From: Bacteroidota bacterium
GTDB taxonomy: Bacteria; Bacteroidota; Bacteroidia; Cytophagales; Cyclobacteriaceae
Direction of reading: 5' to 3'
Length of the DNA stretch: 64,000 nucleotides
Assembly: GCA_023417785.1 (NCBI GenBank)
Contig: JAEZEH010000155.1
Location: forward strand, 79,627 to 143,626
Position numbers and translations under genes: made by a program
In this document: piece after piece, positions 17,859 through 26,860 of the stretch
Numbering within the stretch: position 1 is the first letter of the stretch
How the letters are laid out: each line of letters starts with the position of its first letter
The notes under the pieces: generated by a model
Databases searched by the model: none
What the model was told of the DNA's origin: nothing
What the model saw: only the letters and a program-made list of their open reading frames with translations

Positions 17859-18830
17859 TTAAATCCATTTACATCCTTTTCCGGATATCGTTACTTTTTT
17901 ATCCTGGAGTGTATATTCTCCTTTTAACATGAACTTGAAGCTCTCGAGAACGTTTTCAAGGGATTCGTTTTCATATCGGGCTGTTATTTTACATGGCGTG
18001 AGCTCAGGGTTTAGCAGGGTGACCTCAACGCCATACCAGTTTTCAAGGTCGGCGATCGCATCCCCCAACTGGCGTTGCCGAAACGAAAGCACATTATCTT
18101 TCCATTCAATAAAGCGGCGTACATCAACTGAAAGTGTATCGATTCCCTGCTGGCTTTCCGTTAGTCTGGCTTGCTGATTTGGTCTCAATAATACCGATAC
18201 AGCGTTATGGTCCGCCACGCGAACTTTACCTGAAACCAGGGTGATTTCCTCAACATCTTGCATTTCTCGGATGTTGAATGTTGTACCGAGTACGGTGGTC
18301 AGTCCACGGGAAGTATTGACAACGAAGGGCGACGACGGATTATGAACTACTTCGAAGTAGGCCTCGCCGCTTAGGGTCACTTCACGGTGTTTGCCATCAA
18401 ACCTTTCTGGAAAGGATAGCGAACTATTTGTATTCAGTTTAACGACGCTGCCATCTGGAAGGCGAATGGTGAGCTTCTGGCCTTTAGCCGTGGTGCGGGT
18501 TAGCAGGATAGCCTGTTGGTGTATCGGCGTCGAGGTGTTTCGACCTGGAAACACATAAAAAAAACCTGCAATGATAAGGATCGACACGGAAGCAGCTACT
18601 GCCCAGGTCCATGAGCGACTTGTTGTTTTCCGCGAGGAAATCCGCCGTTTAATATCAGTTCCCAGGCGGTTTTCGAGGAATACAAATTCTTCTGCTCTGA
18701 CGTTTTCTTTCAAAACGTCATTCTTGTGTTCAAGAAAGAATCTTTCCAGAATCTGCTTTTCTTTCTCTGATGCATTCCCTGCCAGGTAAGCGTCCAGCAC
18801 GCGGCGGATATCGTGTTCTTCAAGCGGCAT
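17859..18830 (-). CDS. FecR-family anti-sigma factor
   Basis: A 323-residue inner-membrane regulator. The cytosolic N-terminal part (residues 1-70) should hold the ECF sigma factor. A single membrane segment follows (about 73-92, WTWAVAASVSILIIAGFFYV). The periplasmic FecR domain (about 108-205) has the motifs KGQKLTIRLPDGSVVKLNTNS and VTLSGEAYFEV, and the C-terminal DUF4974-like domain (about 245-320) has FRQRQLGDAIADLENWYGV. It should sense the STN domain of the SusC protein encoded next. It follows the sigma gene by 53 bp. Confidence 0.93.
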   Translation of the reverse strand: MPLEEHDIRRVLDAYLAGNASEKEKQILERFFLEHKNDVLKENVRAEEFVFLENRLGTDIKRRISSRKTTSRSWTWAVAASVSILIIAGFFYVFPGRNTSTPIHQQAILLTRTTAKGQKLTIRLPDGSVVKLNTNSSLSFPERFDGKHREVTLSGEAYFEVVHNPSSPFVVNTSRGLTTVLGTTFNIREMQDVEEITLVSGKVRVADHNAVSVLLRPNQQARLTESQQGIDTLSVDVRRFIEWKDNVLSFRQRQLGDAIADLENWYGVEVTLLNPELTPCKITARYENESLENVLESFKFMLKGEYTLQDKKVTISGKGCKWI

Positions 18831-18883
18831 ACAATACTAGTTGCACACGATTGCACTTCCCCCTACGCGATTGTGAGGTTTTT

Positions 18884-19465
18884 TTAGAAAAAGAAAAAAA
18901 GAATAATGGCGGTTAGTTTTTCCATTGAGAGCCTGAGGTGTTTCAGGGCTTTGGTGATTTGATTCTCAACAGTTTTTGGTGAGATCTGAAGTTTCTCTGC
19001 AATCTTTTTATTAGGCAGGGATTGAATCCTGCTAAGGTAAAAAACTTCACGGCATCTTTCCGGCAGGTGATCGATGGTGCGTTGGAGAATTTCTTCCACT
19101 TCTCGTGCGTCGTACTCCTGCTCGAAACTCTCTGACGCTCCGATCCGGTTGAAATGTTCAAGATGTTTCTTACTGATAGAGCCCGAACGTAAATGCATGA
19201 AGCAGCGGAATTTGACCGCCTGATAAAGGTATCCTTCGATGCTTACAATATTCTTATGACAGCCTTTCTCCCAGAACGAAACGAATGTATCCTGGATCAT
19301 ATCCTGGGCGACAGCGTCATTCTCAGTGATGCGGCAGGCCACATGATACAAGCGGAGCCAGTGTGTCTTATATATGGAGTCGAACGCACGTTCATCACCA
19401 GACCGCACCCTGGCAACCAATTCAGCATCGGTATATGAAGCGTCATTCATATTGGAGAAGGTCAT
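18884..19465 (-). CDS. ECF-type RNA polymerase sigma factor (FecI-like)
   Basis: A 193-residue sigma factor with region 2 (about 28-95; FDSIYKTHWLRLYHVAC, AQDMIQDTFVSFWEKG) and region 4 (about 130-180; LPERCREVFYLSRIQSLPNKKIAEKLQISPKTVENQ split over the helix-turn-helix). It is the first gene of the locus and, with FecR and the STN-bearing SusC, forms the standard Bacteroidota trans-envelope switch. The end is unusual: a hydrophobic tail closing in four phenylalanines, encoded by an A/T run, which may be a terminal extension without function. The start could also be Met6. Confidence 0.93.
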   Translation of the reverse strand: MTFSNMNDASYTDAELVARVRSGDERAFDSIYKTHWLRLYHVACRITENDAVAQDMIQDTFVSFWEKGCHKNIVSIEGYLYQAVKFRCFMHLRSGSISKKHLEHFNRIGASESFEQEYDAREVEEILQRTIDHLPERCREVFYLSRIQSLPNKKIAEKLQISPKTVENQITKALKHLRLSMEKLTAIILFFFF

Positions 19466-19544
19466 CTAAATTAGTCAATTCCCTCCTATCGCAATCGAAT
19501 TAGTGAATCAAAATAACAATTTATTAAGGTAGTCTGGTTAAAAC

Positions 19545-19576
19545 AAAAAAGGCTGCACCAAAAAACGCAACAGCCA
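19545..19576 (-). terminator. Terminator after the cytochrome/PA14 lipoprotein gene
   Basis: Stem GGCTG / CAGCC followed on the minus strand by six T residues, 15 bp past the stop codon of the 983-residue gene. It insulates the sigma factor gene from read-through. Confidence 0.65.
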
Positions 19577-19591
19577 TAACGTTCCTCAGAG

Positions 19592-22543
19592 TCAGGGCAA
19601 GTCAATACGCGGGATGGCATTCATCGTATACCAGCATTCTGTCGACCACAATAGGTTGTCGTTCTCACTGTGGAAGGCTTCCTTGTTGAGCTTTACATAG
19701 ACTACGTGCTTTGGTTTCATGTTCCGCAGCTTCAGCGTTACACGTTTTCTGTCGGATGAGACGGATATACCGGAAACTGGCAGTTCTTCTTCATCAATCT
19801 TTGGTCCGCCGTAATTTTCCGTTGGTTCGTACCTCCACTGGCTGATGAAATAATCTTCCGGTCTTGTGCCTGCACCTTCCTTCAAAGGTTCAGTGAATTC
19901 TATTTCCAACCCCGACGATAGCGCGCGGACGGCGAGCATCTCAAACGTAATTTTGTTATTGAATGTCAGTCTCTGCAAGCCGTAGCTCAACTTTCCGTAG
20001 TGGGCCCAGTTCCCGGTCGAACCCACGCCGCCGGCATACAAGCTTCCGTCGGGGCCCCAGACGATTCTGTTGATACCGGCCTCCAGTCCTTGCGTAAAAC
20101 GAAATACTGCACCCTGATACTGACCATCCACTTTCTCAGCAAAAACACGTTTGATTCCACCGTGCGTTACTTCGCCATGAATCATTTGGTTCTGATATGG
20201 CCCTACATTCAAGGGCGCGGGCTGACTGGGCGAATTACCGATTTCGTCTTGAGGAAGCCAGACCACAGGGAGTGTCTCTTTGGCATTCGCCGTTCCGTCA
20301 AAGTCGACCGACCGCGAACCATACCATGCACCCTCCTGCAAATGGATGATCTTGCTTGATGGCAACCAGTCACCCTGGTTATCCGCAATGAAGATCTCAT
20401 TATCTACACCGAGCCCTATTCCATTAGGCGTACGGAGGCCAGTGGCGGCGAATGTGAACGATCCGTCTTCGCGGGAAATCTTTACAACCTTACCCCTATC
20501 CGGTATCTGCGGCTTAGTGCTCGCGCCACCAGGGTTGATCGCCGTGGCCAGCGTACCATAGAAGTACCCGTCTTTATAAAGCAATCCGAACGCGAACTCA
20601 TGAAAGTTGGCTGATACCCGCCATCCATTACAGATCGTTTCGTATTCATCAATGACGTCATCATTATCGCGATCAATAAGTTTGGTCAGTTCCTGTTTTT
20701 GAAGGACGTAGATTTCGTTATCCACGACTTTTACGCCAAGAGGCTCGGCAAGGCCGGAGGCGATACGTTTCGCCTTTACTGAACTTCCACCTTTTTCAAC
20801 GCCATCAAGCAGATAAACCGATCCGAGCGAATCCCAGGTTGTGACCACAAGCCTGCCGTCAGGAAGAAAGTCCAGGCCCCCAACTTTGGGATGAAAATCC
20901 GGAGGCCGGGCCTGAGCCAGGTCGAAGCTCGGATGGACATTAGTGAGTGGTGATCCGTTACCGGGATCGACATCCTTTTTCACCACCATGGGCGCAGACT
21001 GCGTTTGACGGATGTCTTTCCCCAGGAATGAAAAGACTTCAGGCGGCACCACGACGAAGTCTTCCGATCCGTGAAGGCGCCACTGCAGCGAAAGTCCTTT
21101 TCCCCCACTGCCCTGGAAGTATTCAACTTTGAAGGGATGCTTCCCTGCGCTCAGGTTCATTTCTCCATCCCGGGGATCAAGCCCGTGGTTTCCCCCGTTA
21201 TCAACAACCAGTTTATTGTCGACAAACAGCCGGGAGCCGTCGTCGCTGACCAGGCGGAATACCAGATTTGTTGTCGACTTCACTGAAATGAATCCGGAAG
21301 CATGAATGACAAAGTTATCGGTCAGGGGACCGAAATCATTTTCATTCAAATGGAGCGCGTTTATAGATCCGGAGGCCAGTGGGCGCATCTCATCATTGAT
21401 CTCAACAAAGTCACTCACTAACTCTTCGAATTGGTAAACATTGACAGCAATGCCAGGCTGTTCCCTGGCCGGGTCAATCTTTGATGGATCCAGTTGTTCG
21501 AAGTTTACCTCGTATGATGGTTTGGGCATCAGCTTGTTTGAAGCTGCCTCTGTTTCTTCCGCGGCATCCAGTGACAGAATGTAGTCAACCATCGTCGATG
21601 CGTCGTCTTTCGACAGGTCGGGGTGCGGCGTCATTGGTACATCACCCCAGTTCCCCTGGCCGCCTTCAAGGATCTTTTCAATCAGCGACTCCTTTCGCTG
21701 GGGTGAAGAATCGTATCGCCTGGCGATTTCAATGTATGACGGTCCTACTGTTTTTACATCTTTATTGTGGCAGGTATTGCAGTCACTCCTCGCCATTATA
21801 ACCTCGACAGCCTGTTCCCCCGCCACCTGCTCCTCCACGCCTTCCAGCTTTGGTTTGGGAGTCAGAAGAATGGTCACTTTGTTTTGTCCGTTTTTCAGTT
21901 TCAACGTAGCGTCTATCCGCTGAAACGACGCTCCTTCAATCGATTCGGAAGTACGCGAATTGGTGATAAGTTCGCCGTCCGTCTGAATGTCTTCGTCTGA
22001 TTGAATTGATGCGATTTGCATTCTCAATAGTACTGACTGGCCATCAGCGAGGCCGGAAACGACAAAGCCTCTTTCGAAGCCTGCCTTATCATCGTGATCC
22101 CTGAATTCAGGGGATTCCCTAATGGTCACCTCAGAGGAACCATGCTTTAAGATGTAGCTGATTGAGACCTTGTTATCCTTTATATGATGACCTTTGTAGA
22201 TAACCTCAGGGGTAATCGTCTTGCCATTGCTTTCGACTCTCCACGGATTGGTAACCGCTTCATTGATGTAAGTGATACCTTGTGAGGTAGGCTGAGGCCC
22301 GTGGGCGCTGGTATAAACTGCCCCATCGAATTTTATCCCGCCGGTCCAGGCTTTAAAGAGCGATCCATATTGTGTGCTGTACGCCACCCATAGTTTGTCG
22401 TTCAAAGCAATGCTCATCATGCGCGGCTGCTGATCAAGCACCGATCGGACTACCCAGACCTCGCGGGGCCGTTCTATTCTGTCAGATTTGTCACACGAAA
22501 TGAAACACAGGAAAACGAGGCCGATAACAGCAATGCGATTCAT
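19592..22543 (-). CDS. Large lipoprotein with cytochrome c, PA14 and glucose/sorbosone dehydrogenase-like propeller
   Basis: A 983-residue lipoprotein (signal ending FLCFISC, Cys17). Residues 25-240 form an uncharacterised beta-rich domain. A c-type cytochrome follows with the haem motif CNTCH (Cys255, Cys258, His259) and a probable axial Met304 in VPMTPHP. Residues about 360-505 are PA14-like (VSDDGSRLFVDNKLVVDN), usually a carbohydrate-binding module. Residues about 545-880 look like a sugar dehydrogenase beta-propeller (GGLDFLPDGRLVVTTW, LRTPNGIGLGVDNEIFIADNQG). A beta-sandwich closes the chain. It may oxidise a bound sugar and pass electrons to haem, but the propeller could be catalytically dead. 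Single gene with its own terminator. Confidence 0.85.
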   Translation of the reverse strand: MNRIAVIGLVFLCFISCDKSDRIERPREVWVVRSVLDQQPRMMSIALNDKLWVAYSTQYGSLFKAWTGGIKFDGAVYTSAHGPQPTSQGITYINEAVTNPWRVESNGKTITPEVIYKGHHIKDNKVSISYILKHGSSEVTIRESPEFRDHDDKAGFERGFVVSGLADGQSVLLRMQIASIQSDEDIQTDGELITNSRTSESIEGASFQRIDATLKLKNGQNKVTILLTPKPKLEGVEEQVAGEQAVEVIMARSDCNTCHNKDVKTVGPSYIEIARRYDSSPQRKESLIEKILEGGQGNWGDVPMTPHPDLSKDDASTMVDYILSLDAAEETEAASNKLMPKPSYEVNFEQLDPSKIDPAREQPGIAVNVYQFEELVSDFVEINDEMRPLASGSINALHLNENDFGPLTDNFVIHASGFISVKSTTNLVFRLVSDDGSRLFVDNKLVVDNGGNHGLDPRDGEMNLSAGKHPFKVEYFQGSGGKGLSLQWRLHGSEDFVVVPPEVFSFLGKDIRQTQSAPMVVKKDVDPGNGSPLTNVHPSFDLAQARPPDFHPKVGGLDFLPDGRLVVTTWDSLGSVYLLDGVEKGGSSVKAKRIASGLAEPLGVKVVDNEIYVLQKQELTKLIDRDNDDVIDEYETICNGWRVSANFHEFAFGLLYKDGYFYGTLATAINPGGASTKPQIPDRGKVVKISREDGSFTFAATGLRTPNGIGLGVDNEIFIADNQGDWLPSSKIIHLQEGAWYGSRSVDFDGTANAKETLPVVWLPQDEIGNSPSQPAPLNVGPYQNQMIHGEVTHGGIKRVFAEKVDGQYQGAVFRFTQGLEAGINRIVWGPDGSLYAGGVGSTGNWAHYGKLSYGLQRLTFNNKITFEMLAVRALSSGLEIEFTEPLKEGAGTRPEDYFISQWRYEPTENYGGPKIDEEELPVSGISVSSDRKRVTLKLRNMKPKHVVYVKLNKEAFHSENDNLLWSTECWYTMNAIPRIDLP

Positions 22544-22847
22544 GATTAAAGGTTAAATGTTGGCGGCCGGGGCCGATCCAAAAAGGTACAAGGAATGCTC
22601 GTTTAATCAATTTATTGGGTGAGGTTAAATTCCAGGAAATCGTTCCCGGTAACGTTTACAAGGACTATTAAAGCCGCCTGGCAGAATTCATTTGGGCTCG
22701 TCTATGGTGAAGGACTTCTACAAGGGGAAACAGAATAGCGGATACACACGCCGCAGTAGGGTCTGTTCAGCAATCCCACGCAGCCCTGGCTTTCACGATG
22801 CAACGGTATAAAGTTTTTATGACCGTTTTAAAGAAAGAGAGAAGGAT
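22544..22847. other. Divergent intergenic region
   Basis: About 300 bp between two divergent genes. The right half holds the putative promoter elements of the plus-strand gene at 22848, listed separately. The left half must hold the promoter of the cytochrome/PA14 gene but I see no clear element or hairpin there, and no coding potential. Confidence 0.6.
22716..22802 (+). promoter_or_regulatory. Candidate stress-type promoter for gene at 22848
   Basis: TTCTACA at 22716-22722 and TGGCTTTCACGATGCA at 22787-22802. The second has GG and GC in exactly the -24/-12 spacing of sigma-54 promoters (10 nt between). It is the only site of the shared set with that full spacing. Confidence 0.5.
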
Positions 22848-24053
22848 ATGCGTAAGGGGAAAGGAAAGTCGTTCACGATCATTGTGGTCGCATTGTTTGT
22901 AGCAGCTTGCACAATCCGGTTCTTCTTTTTACCACATTGGGTTACCGATCACATCGATAGCCGGCTCAGTTTACTTCCCGACTATAAAATCTCCTACGAC
23001 GACTATTCCATATCATTGCTAACTGCATCCGTTACGCTTAAGGACGTGAGGATGATAAGATCTCAACAAACTGGTCCCTTGCCATTCTTTGAGACTGAGA
23101 AACTCAAAGCCGGGCTTGACTGGAAATCGTTGACCAGGGGATTCTGGGTTGCCCGTATCATGGTGGATCACCCCCGAATAAACTTCATTAATAGTCCTGA
23201 TAATCAAAGCCAGCAAAATCATATTCCCGATCGTTGGACTGACGTTGTGAAGGAGCTCGCTATTCTTCCTGTCAATGTAATAACAGTGCGGGATGGCGAG
23301 ATCATTTACCACGATTACAACGTCGCCCCAAAAGTAGTGTTACGCATGACCGATGTTTCGTTAAATGCAACCAATCTTCAGAATGCCAACGGCGATGAGA
23401 AAATTCTATCAGGGCTGGCTGAAGGATCAGCGCGAGTCAACAATGCGAAAATTAAGGTAGATATTCAACTTAACGCATTTTACAACGACCCCATGTTTCT
23501 GCTGAATGCCGAGCTGTCAGAGTTGAATCTGTTCGACGTTCGGGACTTACTTCGGGCATATGGCCAATTCGATGTTCAGCAGGGCTTATTCAGTTTTTAC
23601 ACAGAAGCCGGAACGAGAAACAACAAGGTGATAGGAGTTGTAAAACCTTTGATTCAGGACGTTACAATGGCATCACACCAGGGAAAGGATGAGCCGGCGA
23701 CATCATACCTGGTTCGTCCTTCCATGCGCCAGGAAGAGGAGAATGTATGGCTCGTCACGAGTCTTGTGAATAACGTTGAAGAAATTCAGTTTGAAGGGTC
23801 TCTGGCAAAGGGCAAAACCAATCTGTGGGCCGCCGTCGGATACACGTTACACAACACATTTGTTGAAGCGCTGGTGGCCATGCTCGAGAAATCGGCACAA
23901 TCCGCCGACAAACCTGGTTCTCCCCGTCTATCCGCGAAACCAGAACAGAAAGCATCCAAGGTATCGGCGGATGCTGATAAGAAGAAAGGATTCCTCCGCA
24001 AAGTTTTTAAGAAGAAAGAAGATCGTAAAAAAAAGTCCCGCGACAAAAACTAA
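22848..24053 (+). CDS. AsmA/DUF748-like envelope protein
   Basis: A 401-residue protein with one N-terminal membrane anchor (about residues 9-28) and a long periplasmic beta-rich part resembling DUF748/AsmA-type proteins (ISYDDYSISLLTASVTLKDVRM, a short AsmA_2-like ending region). The last 50 residues are strongly basic and low in complexity (repeated KKK and KKEDRKKK). AsmA-like proteins bridge the envelope and are linked to lipid transport; the short length here means this is a minor member. It converges with the FAD/Rieske gene with only 7 bp between stop codons. Confidence 0.7.
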   Translation: MRKGKGKSFTIIVVALFVAACTIRFFFLPHWVTDHIDSRLSLLPDYKISYDDYSISLLTASVTLKDVRMIRSQQTGPLPFFETEKLKAGLDWKSLTRGFWVARIMVDHPRINFINSPDNQSQQNHIPDRWTDVVKELAILPVNVITVRDGEIIYHDYNVAPKVVLRMTDVSLNATNLQNANGDEKILSGLAEGSARVNNAKIKVDIQLNAFYNDPMFLLNAELSELNLFDVRDLLRAYGQFDVQQGLFSFYTEAGTRNNKVIGVVKPLIQDVTMASHQGKDEPATSYLVRPSMRQEEENVWLVTSLVNNVEEIQFEGSLAKGKTNLWAAVGYTLHNTFVEALVAMLEKSAQSADKPGSPRLSAKPEQKASKVSADADKKKGFLRKVFKKKEDRKKKSRDKN

Positions 24054-24060
24054 GCGGTAT

Positions 24061-25677
24061 CTACTCTTCTTTCTTTACCCTGGCTGTCTCCTTCTGTAGC
24101 AACATCGATGGATCAAAAGGCTTGAGATCAGAAAGCGAAGGCCCGTTTACGACTTTTCCGTTACATGAAAAACGAGAGCCGTGGCATGGACAATCGAAAG
24201 ATTTCTCATCTCCGTTCCAGCGCACATAACAGCCAAGGTGAGGGCAGACTGCCGAGTACGCATGGATGTTTGATTCCGCATCTTTGTATACAGCTACTTT
24301 CATTGCTCCAGACCGGATAATTGCACCATTGTCGGCGCCGAGGCTTTGAAGTGTGTCGATATCACCTGGTGTAAACAAGTCGCGGTATTGACCCGCCATA
24401 TTCAGGGCCTCCTTCAAAAAGTCCGGAGCTATTGACATCGATAAGGTAATCCGCGCGGGATCGTAGAGGTCTCTCCACCTGTTCTTTTTTCCAAGAATGA
24501 TATCCGGGATAATAATACCAGCCAGCGTGCCATGAGTCATTCCGTGTCCGGAATCACCAGTCACGACGTAAATGTTTTCATCTCCGGGATTGAGCCCGAT
24601 GAAACCCATCATATCAACCGGCTCCATAACCTGACCAGACCAATTGTACGCAATGTTGGTAATCATCGGGAAATGCAGTTTCGCCCATTGTTCGAGATAA
24701 ACATACCTGTCTTCTTCGGGAACGCCTTCGTTGCCTGCCTGACCGGTTTTATGATCCGCACCGCCCACGATCAGGAGGTCTGCCACGTCGTTGAACGGCT
24801 GCGTGCGTGCATAGTGGTATGGTTTGGCGACCCATTTCGATTCCATGTCACCGGTATCCCACCAAAGTGCGCGAGGTAAAGAACCCTTGGGAATTTCTGC
24901 GGCAATTACATACGTACGGTACGGATGCTGTTTGGTGTGCATTGTTACGCGATCATTGACCGGGGAATTGGTCGCGACTACAATCTCCTGAGCCATGACC
25001 CTGAAACCGTTTGCCCATACGCCGTCTTTTGTTATCTCATCTACATGCGAGTGACAGAGGATTTCACCGCCATATTTCAGGATTGCCTGGCAAAGTCCAT
25101 TCATGTACTTCATAGGATGGAACTGCGCCTGATCCGGGAAGCGCAGACATGGACCAGGTTGATTCGCAAGTTCGGGAACCACTGACAGTATTTCTGTCGG
25201 CAATCCTACACGCCGCGTGGCGTCAAACTCGTCTTGAATCGTACTGACTTTATCCGAAGGATGGAGAAACAGGTAGCCGTCTAAACGCGTGAAATCACAA
25301 TCGATGATTTCCTCCTTCACTATCCGCTCAATAAAATCAATCGCTGCCGAGTGGCTCTCGGCTGCCAACCGCGATTTCTCCAGACCAAATGTCTTCTCAA
25401 TTTCCAGATAGCGATCATCCAGCGCGTTGCTCAGATGGGCGGTCGTTCTTCCCGATTCACCGCTGCCTATTTCACCATCTTCCAGGACGATCACCCTTCT
25501 GCCGGCCTTCGCCAACGTATAGGCTACTGACAATCCCGCTATGCCGGCGCCAACCACGACCGTTTCTGTGTTCAGATCACGGTCCAGCGCCGGGAATTTC
25601 TGCCGGTCCACAGAGTCAGTCCAGAACGTCTCATGAAATCCGGATGTTTTTTCCGGCGAATTGTTAATTGAATCCAT
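24061..25677 (-). CDS. FAD-dependent oxidoreductase with C-terminal Rieske [2Fe-2S] domain
   Basis: A 538-residue fusion. The N-terminal DAO-type flavoprotein part (about 30-420) begins with the dinucleotide-binding motif VVVGAGIAGLSVAYTLAKAG and has the GSGESGRTTAHLS block. The C-terminal about 100 residues are a Rieske domain with both cluster-binding boxes: CPHLGC and CPCHGS. No signal peptide is visible, so it is probably cytosolic. The family is widespread in soil bacteria next to stress genes; its substrate is unknown to me. It likely has its own promoter, and none of the shared GGCAY elements lies in front of it. Confidence 0.88.
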   Translation of the reverse strand: MDSINNSPEKTSGFHETFWTDSVDRQKFPALDRDLNTETVVVGAGIAGLSVAYTLAKAGRRVIVLEDGEIGSGESGRTTAHLSNALDDRYLEIEKTFGLEKSRLAAESHSAAIDFIERIVKEEIIDCDFTRLDGYLFLHPSDKVSTIQDEFDATRRVGLPTEILSVVPELANQPGPCLRFPDQAQFHPMKYMNGLCQAILKYGGEILCHSHVDEITKDGVWANGFRVMAQEIVVATNSPVNDRVTMHTKQHPYRTYVIAAEIPKGSLPRALWWDTGDMESKWVAKPYHYARTQPFNDVADLLIVGGADHKTGQAGNEGVPEEDRYVYLEQWAKLHFPMITNIAYNWSGQVMEPVDMMGFIGLNPGDENIYVVTGDSGHGMTHGTLAGIIIPDIILGKKNRWRDLYDPARITLSMSIAPDFLKEALNMAGQYRDLFTPGDIDTLQSLGADNGAIIRSGAMKVAVYKDAESNIHAYSAVCPHLGCYVRWNGDEKSFDCPCHGSRFSCNGKVVNGPSLSDLKPFDPSMLLQKETARVKKEE

Positions 25678-25792
25678 TGCGTTTGGTTTTGATCAGCGAT
25701 TTGAATGTTGAGTGGATATGAGAAAATTCAGGAGCCGGCAGGCTCTCCTTTTCTCCTCTCCTAATCAAGCGCTTATTGAGTTAATACAAAAT

Positions 25793-25832
25793 AAAATCGC
25801 TCCGGGATTCCGTTGAACCGGAACCGGAGCGA
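25793..25832 (-). terminator. Terminator after small membrane-anchored gene
   Basis: Nine-bp stem TCGCTCCGG / CCGGAGCGA, followed on the minus strand by TTTTATTTT. It lies 11 bp past the stop codon of the gene at 25843. Confidence 0.75.
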
Positions 25833-25842
25833 CTTTTCGGGT

Positions 25843-26058
25843 TTAACCAACAGGACTTACCTGGTCAATGTCACTTTTACGAGAAGCGTGTCCACGCTCA
25901 GGGAGCGCGCGCTTCACCGATCCGATAATGTTCTGAACTTTATCACCGAATCGTCTTAGTGGCTCACGGCGTTTACCACCAGTAAGCATAGTACCTAAAA
26001 GCACCGCCGCCCCTGAGGCCGCAAGCACAGTATATAAAACTCCTTTACCTGAAATCAT
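25843..26058 (-). CDS. Small YtxH-like membrane-anchored stress protein
   Basis: A 71-residue protein starting at the ATG ending at 26058 (MISGKGVLYTVLAASGAAVLLGTM); an in-frame Met eight codons upstream gives a poorer N-terminus. One Ala/Gly-rich membrane segment is followed by a basic, amphipathic tail (KRREPLRRFGDKVQNIIGSVKRALPERGH). This build is that of YtxH-type proteins, but the match is by layout only. It has its own candidate promoter and terminator, so it is a single-gene unit. Confidence 0.6.
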   Translation of the reverse strand: MISGKGVLYTVLAASGAAVLLGTMLTGGKRREPLRRFGDKVQNIIGSVKRALPERGHASRKSDIDQVSPVG

Positions 26059-26106
26059 AATAATTGTATTTAAGTTGAACACTTATTCAATGCAGTAAGA
26101 AAAAAA

Positions 26107-26180
26107 CAAATGCCTCGGAGCATTGACAGCAAATCGTCGAATATCACAACGATATCCCTATTGGTGAGTAATATTCTACG
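26107..26180 (-). promoter_or_regulatory. Candidate stress-type promoter for small gene at 26058
   Basis: On the minus strand AGGCATTTG followed by a T-run (element at 26100-26115, GG 55 bp before the start codon). Further upstream GTAATATTCTACG at 26168-26180 matches the shared GTA-N6-TAC site. Confidence 0.5.
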
Positions 26181-26213
26181 CACAGGCTACTGAAACAATA
26201 CGCAAACCCGGGA

Positions 26214-26238
26214 ATAAAAAAGGGGACAACGCGTCCCC
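26214..26238 (-). terminator. Terminator after DUF892 gene
   Basis: Stem GGGGA / TCCCC with an AT/CG loop, followed on the minus strand by TTTTTTATT, 25 bp past the stop codon. Confidence 0.75.
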
Positions 26239-26262
26239 CTTCCTGGTATATGCAAACACTTA

Positions 26263-26808
26263 TCAATCGGCCTCTTCCTCGTCTGCTTCCTGATTAATAC
26301 TGCTTTCTGCGATTTCGGTCAGCAGCTGATCGGCTTCCTTCTCCTCAGCCAGTGTTTGGGCAAGCAAATCAGCAACATCATTTTTACCCATAGTTTTGGC
26401 AAGTGTAACCAAACCTCCATAAGCCGCAATCTCATAGTGTTCTACCTTCTGGGCAGCCATAATGATCGCAGCATCGCGTGTCATTGAACCTGACTCGGTT
26501 TCCTGAATTACATGCTCACCTTCTTTGGTGATCCCCTCCATCGCTTCACATTTTTTCGACTGGGGTTTCTGATCCATAAGTTCAAAAACTTCTTCCAGCC
26601 GCGCAATCTGTTCCTGTGTGATTGCCAGGTGTTCCTCGAGAGCTTCCTTAAGTTCTTCCGTTGTCGCAGCTTTCTGCATTTTTGGAAGTGCTTTTATGAG
26701 TTGTTTCTCGGCACCATACACATCTTTCAATTCATTGATAAAGTATTCTTCAAGTTGCGAACCTGAATTTTGTCCGCCTTCGGATTTACGTGTTGTTGAC
26801 TTTGCCAT
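26263..26808 (-). CDS. DUF892 (YciE/YciF-type) ferritin-like stress protein
   Basis: A 181-residue, highly acidic four-helix protein. The family signature LEEYFINELKDVYGAEKQLIKALPKM is visible across residues 19-44, with the metal-ligand-like residues Glu and His spread over the helices (EEHLAITQEQI, MAAQKVEHYEIAAYGGL). The C-terminus is Glu/Asp rich. DUF892 proteins are induced by osmotic or general stress in many bacteria and are thought to be di-iron ferritin-like proteins. It forms a single-gene unit with its own terminator and a well-matched candidate promoter. Confidence 0.93.
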   Translation of the reverse strand: MAKSTTRKSEGGQNSGSQLEEYFINELKDVYGAEKQLIKALPKMQKAATTEELKEALEEHLAITQEQIARLEEVFELMDQKPQSKKCEAMEGITKEGEHVIQETESGSMTRDAAIIMAAQKVEHYEIAAYGGLVTLAKTMGKNDVADLLAQTLAEEKEADQLLTEIAESSINQEADEEEAD

Positions 26809-26841
26809 AATTAATCAAAGTTTAATTTGTTTGAACCGAAA

Positions 26842-26858
26842 GCAAAAATGTTGTGCCA
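26842..26858 (-). promoter_or_regulatory. Candidate stress-type promoter for DUF892 gene
   Basis: Minus-strand TGGCACAACATTTTTGC, GG 48 bp before the start codon. It is nearly identical to the element before the YqjE-like gene (CGGCACAACTTTTTTG). Two GC-containing -12-like bases are present but two positions too far for canonical sigma-54. Confidence 0.55.
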
Positions 26859-26860
26859 CT

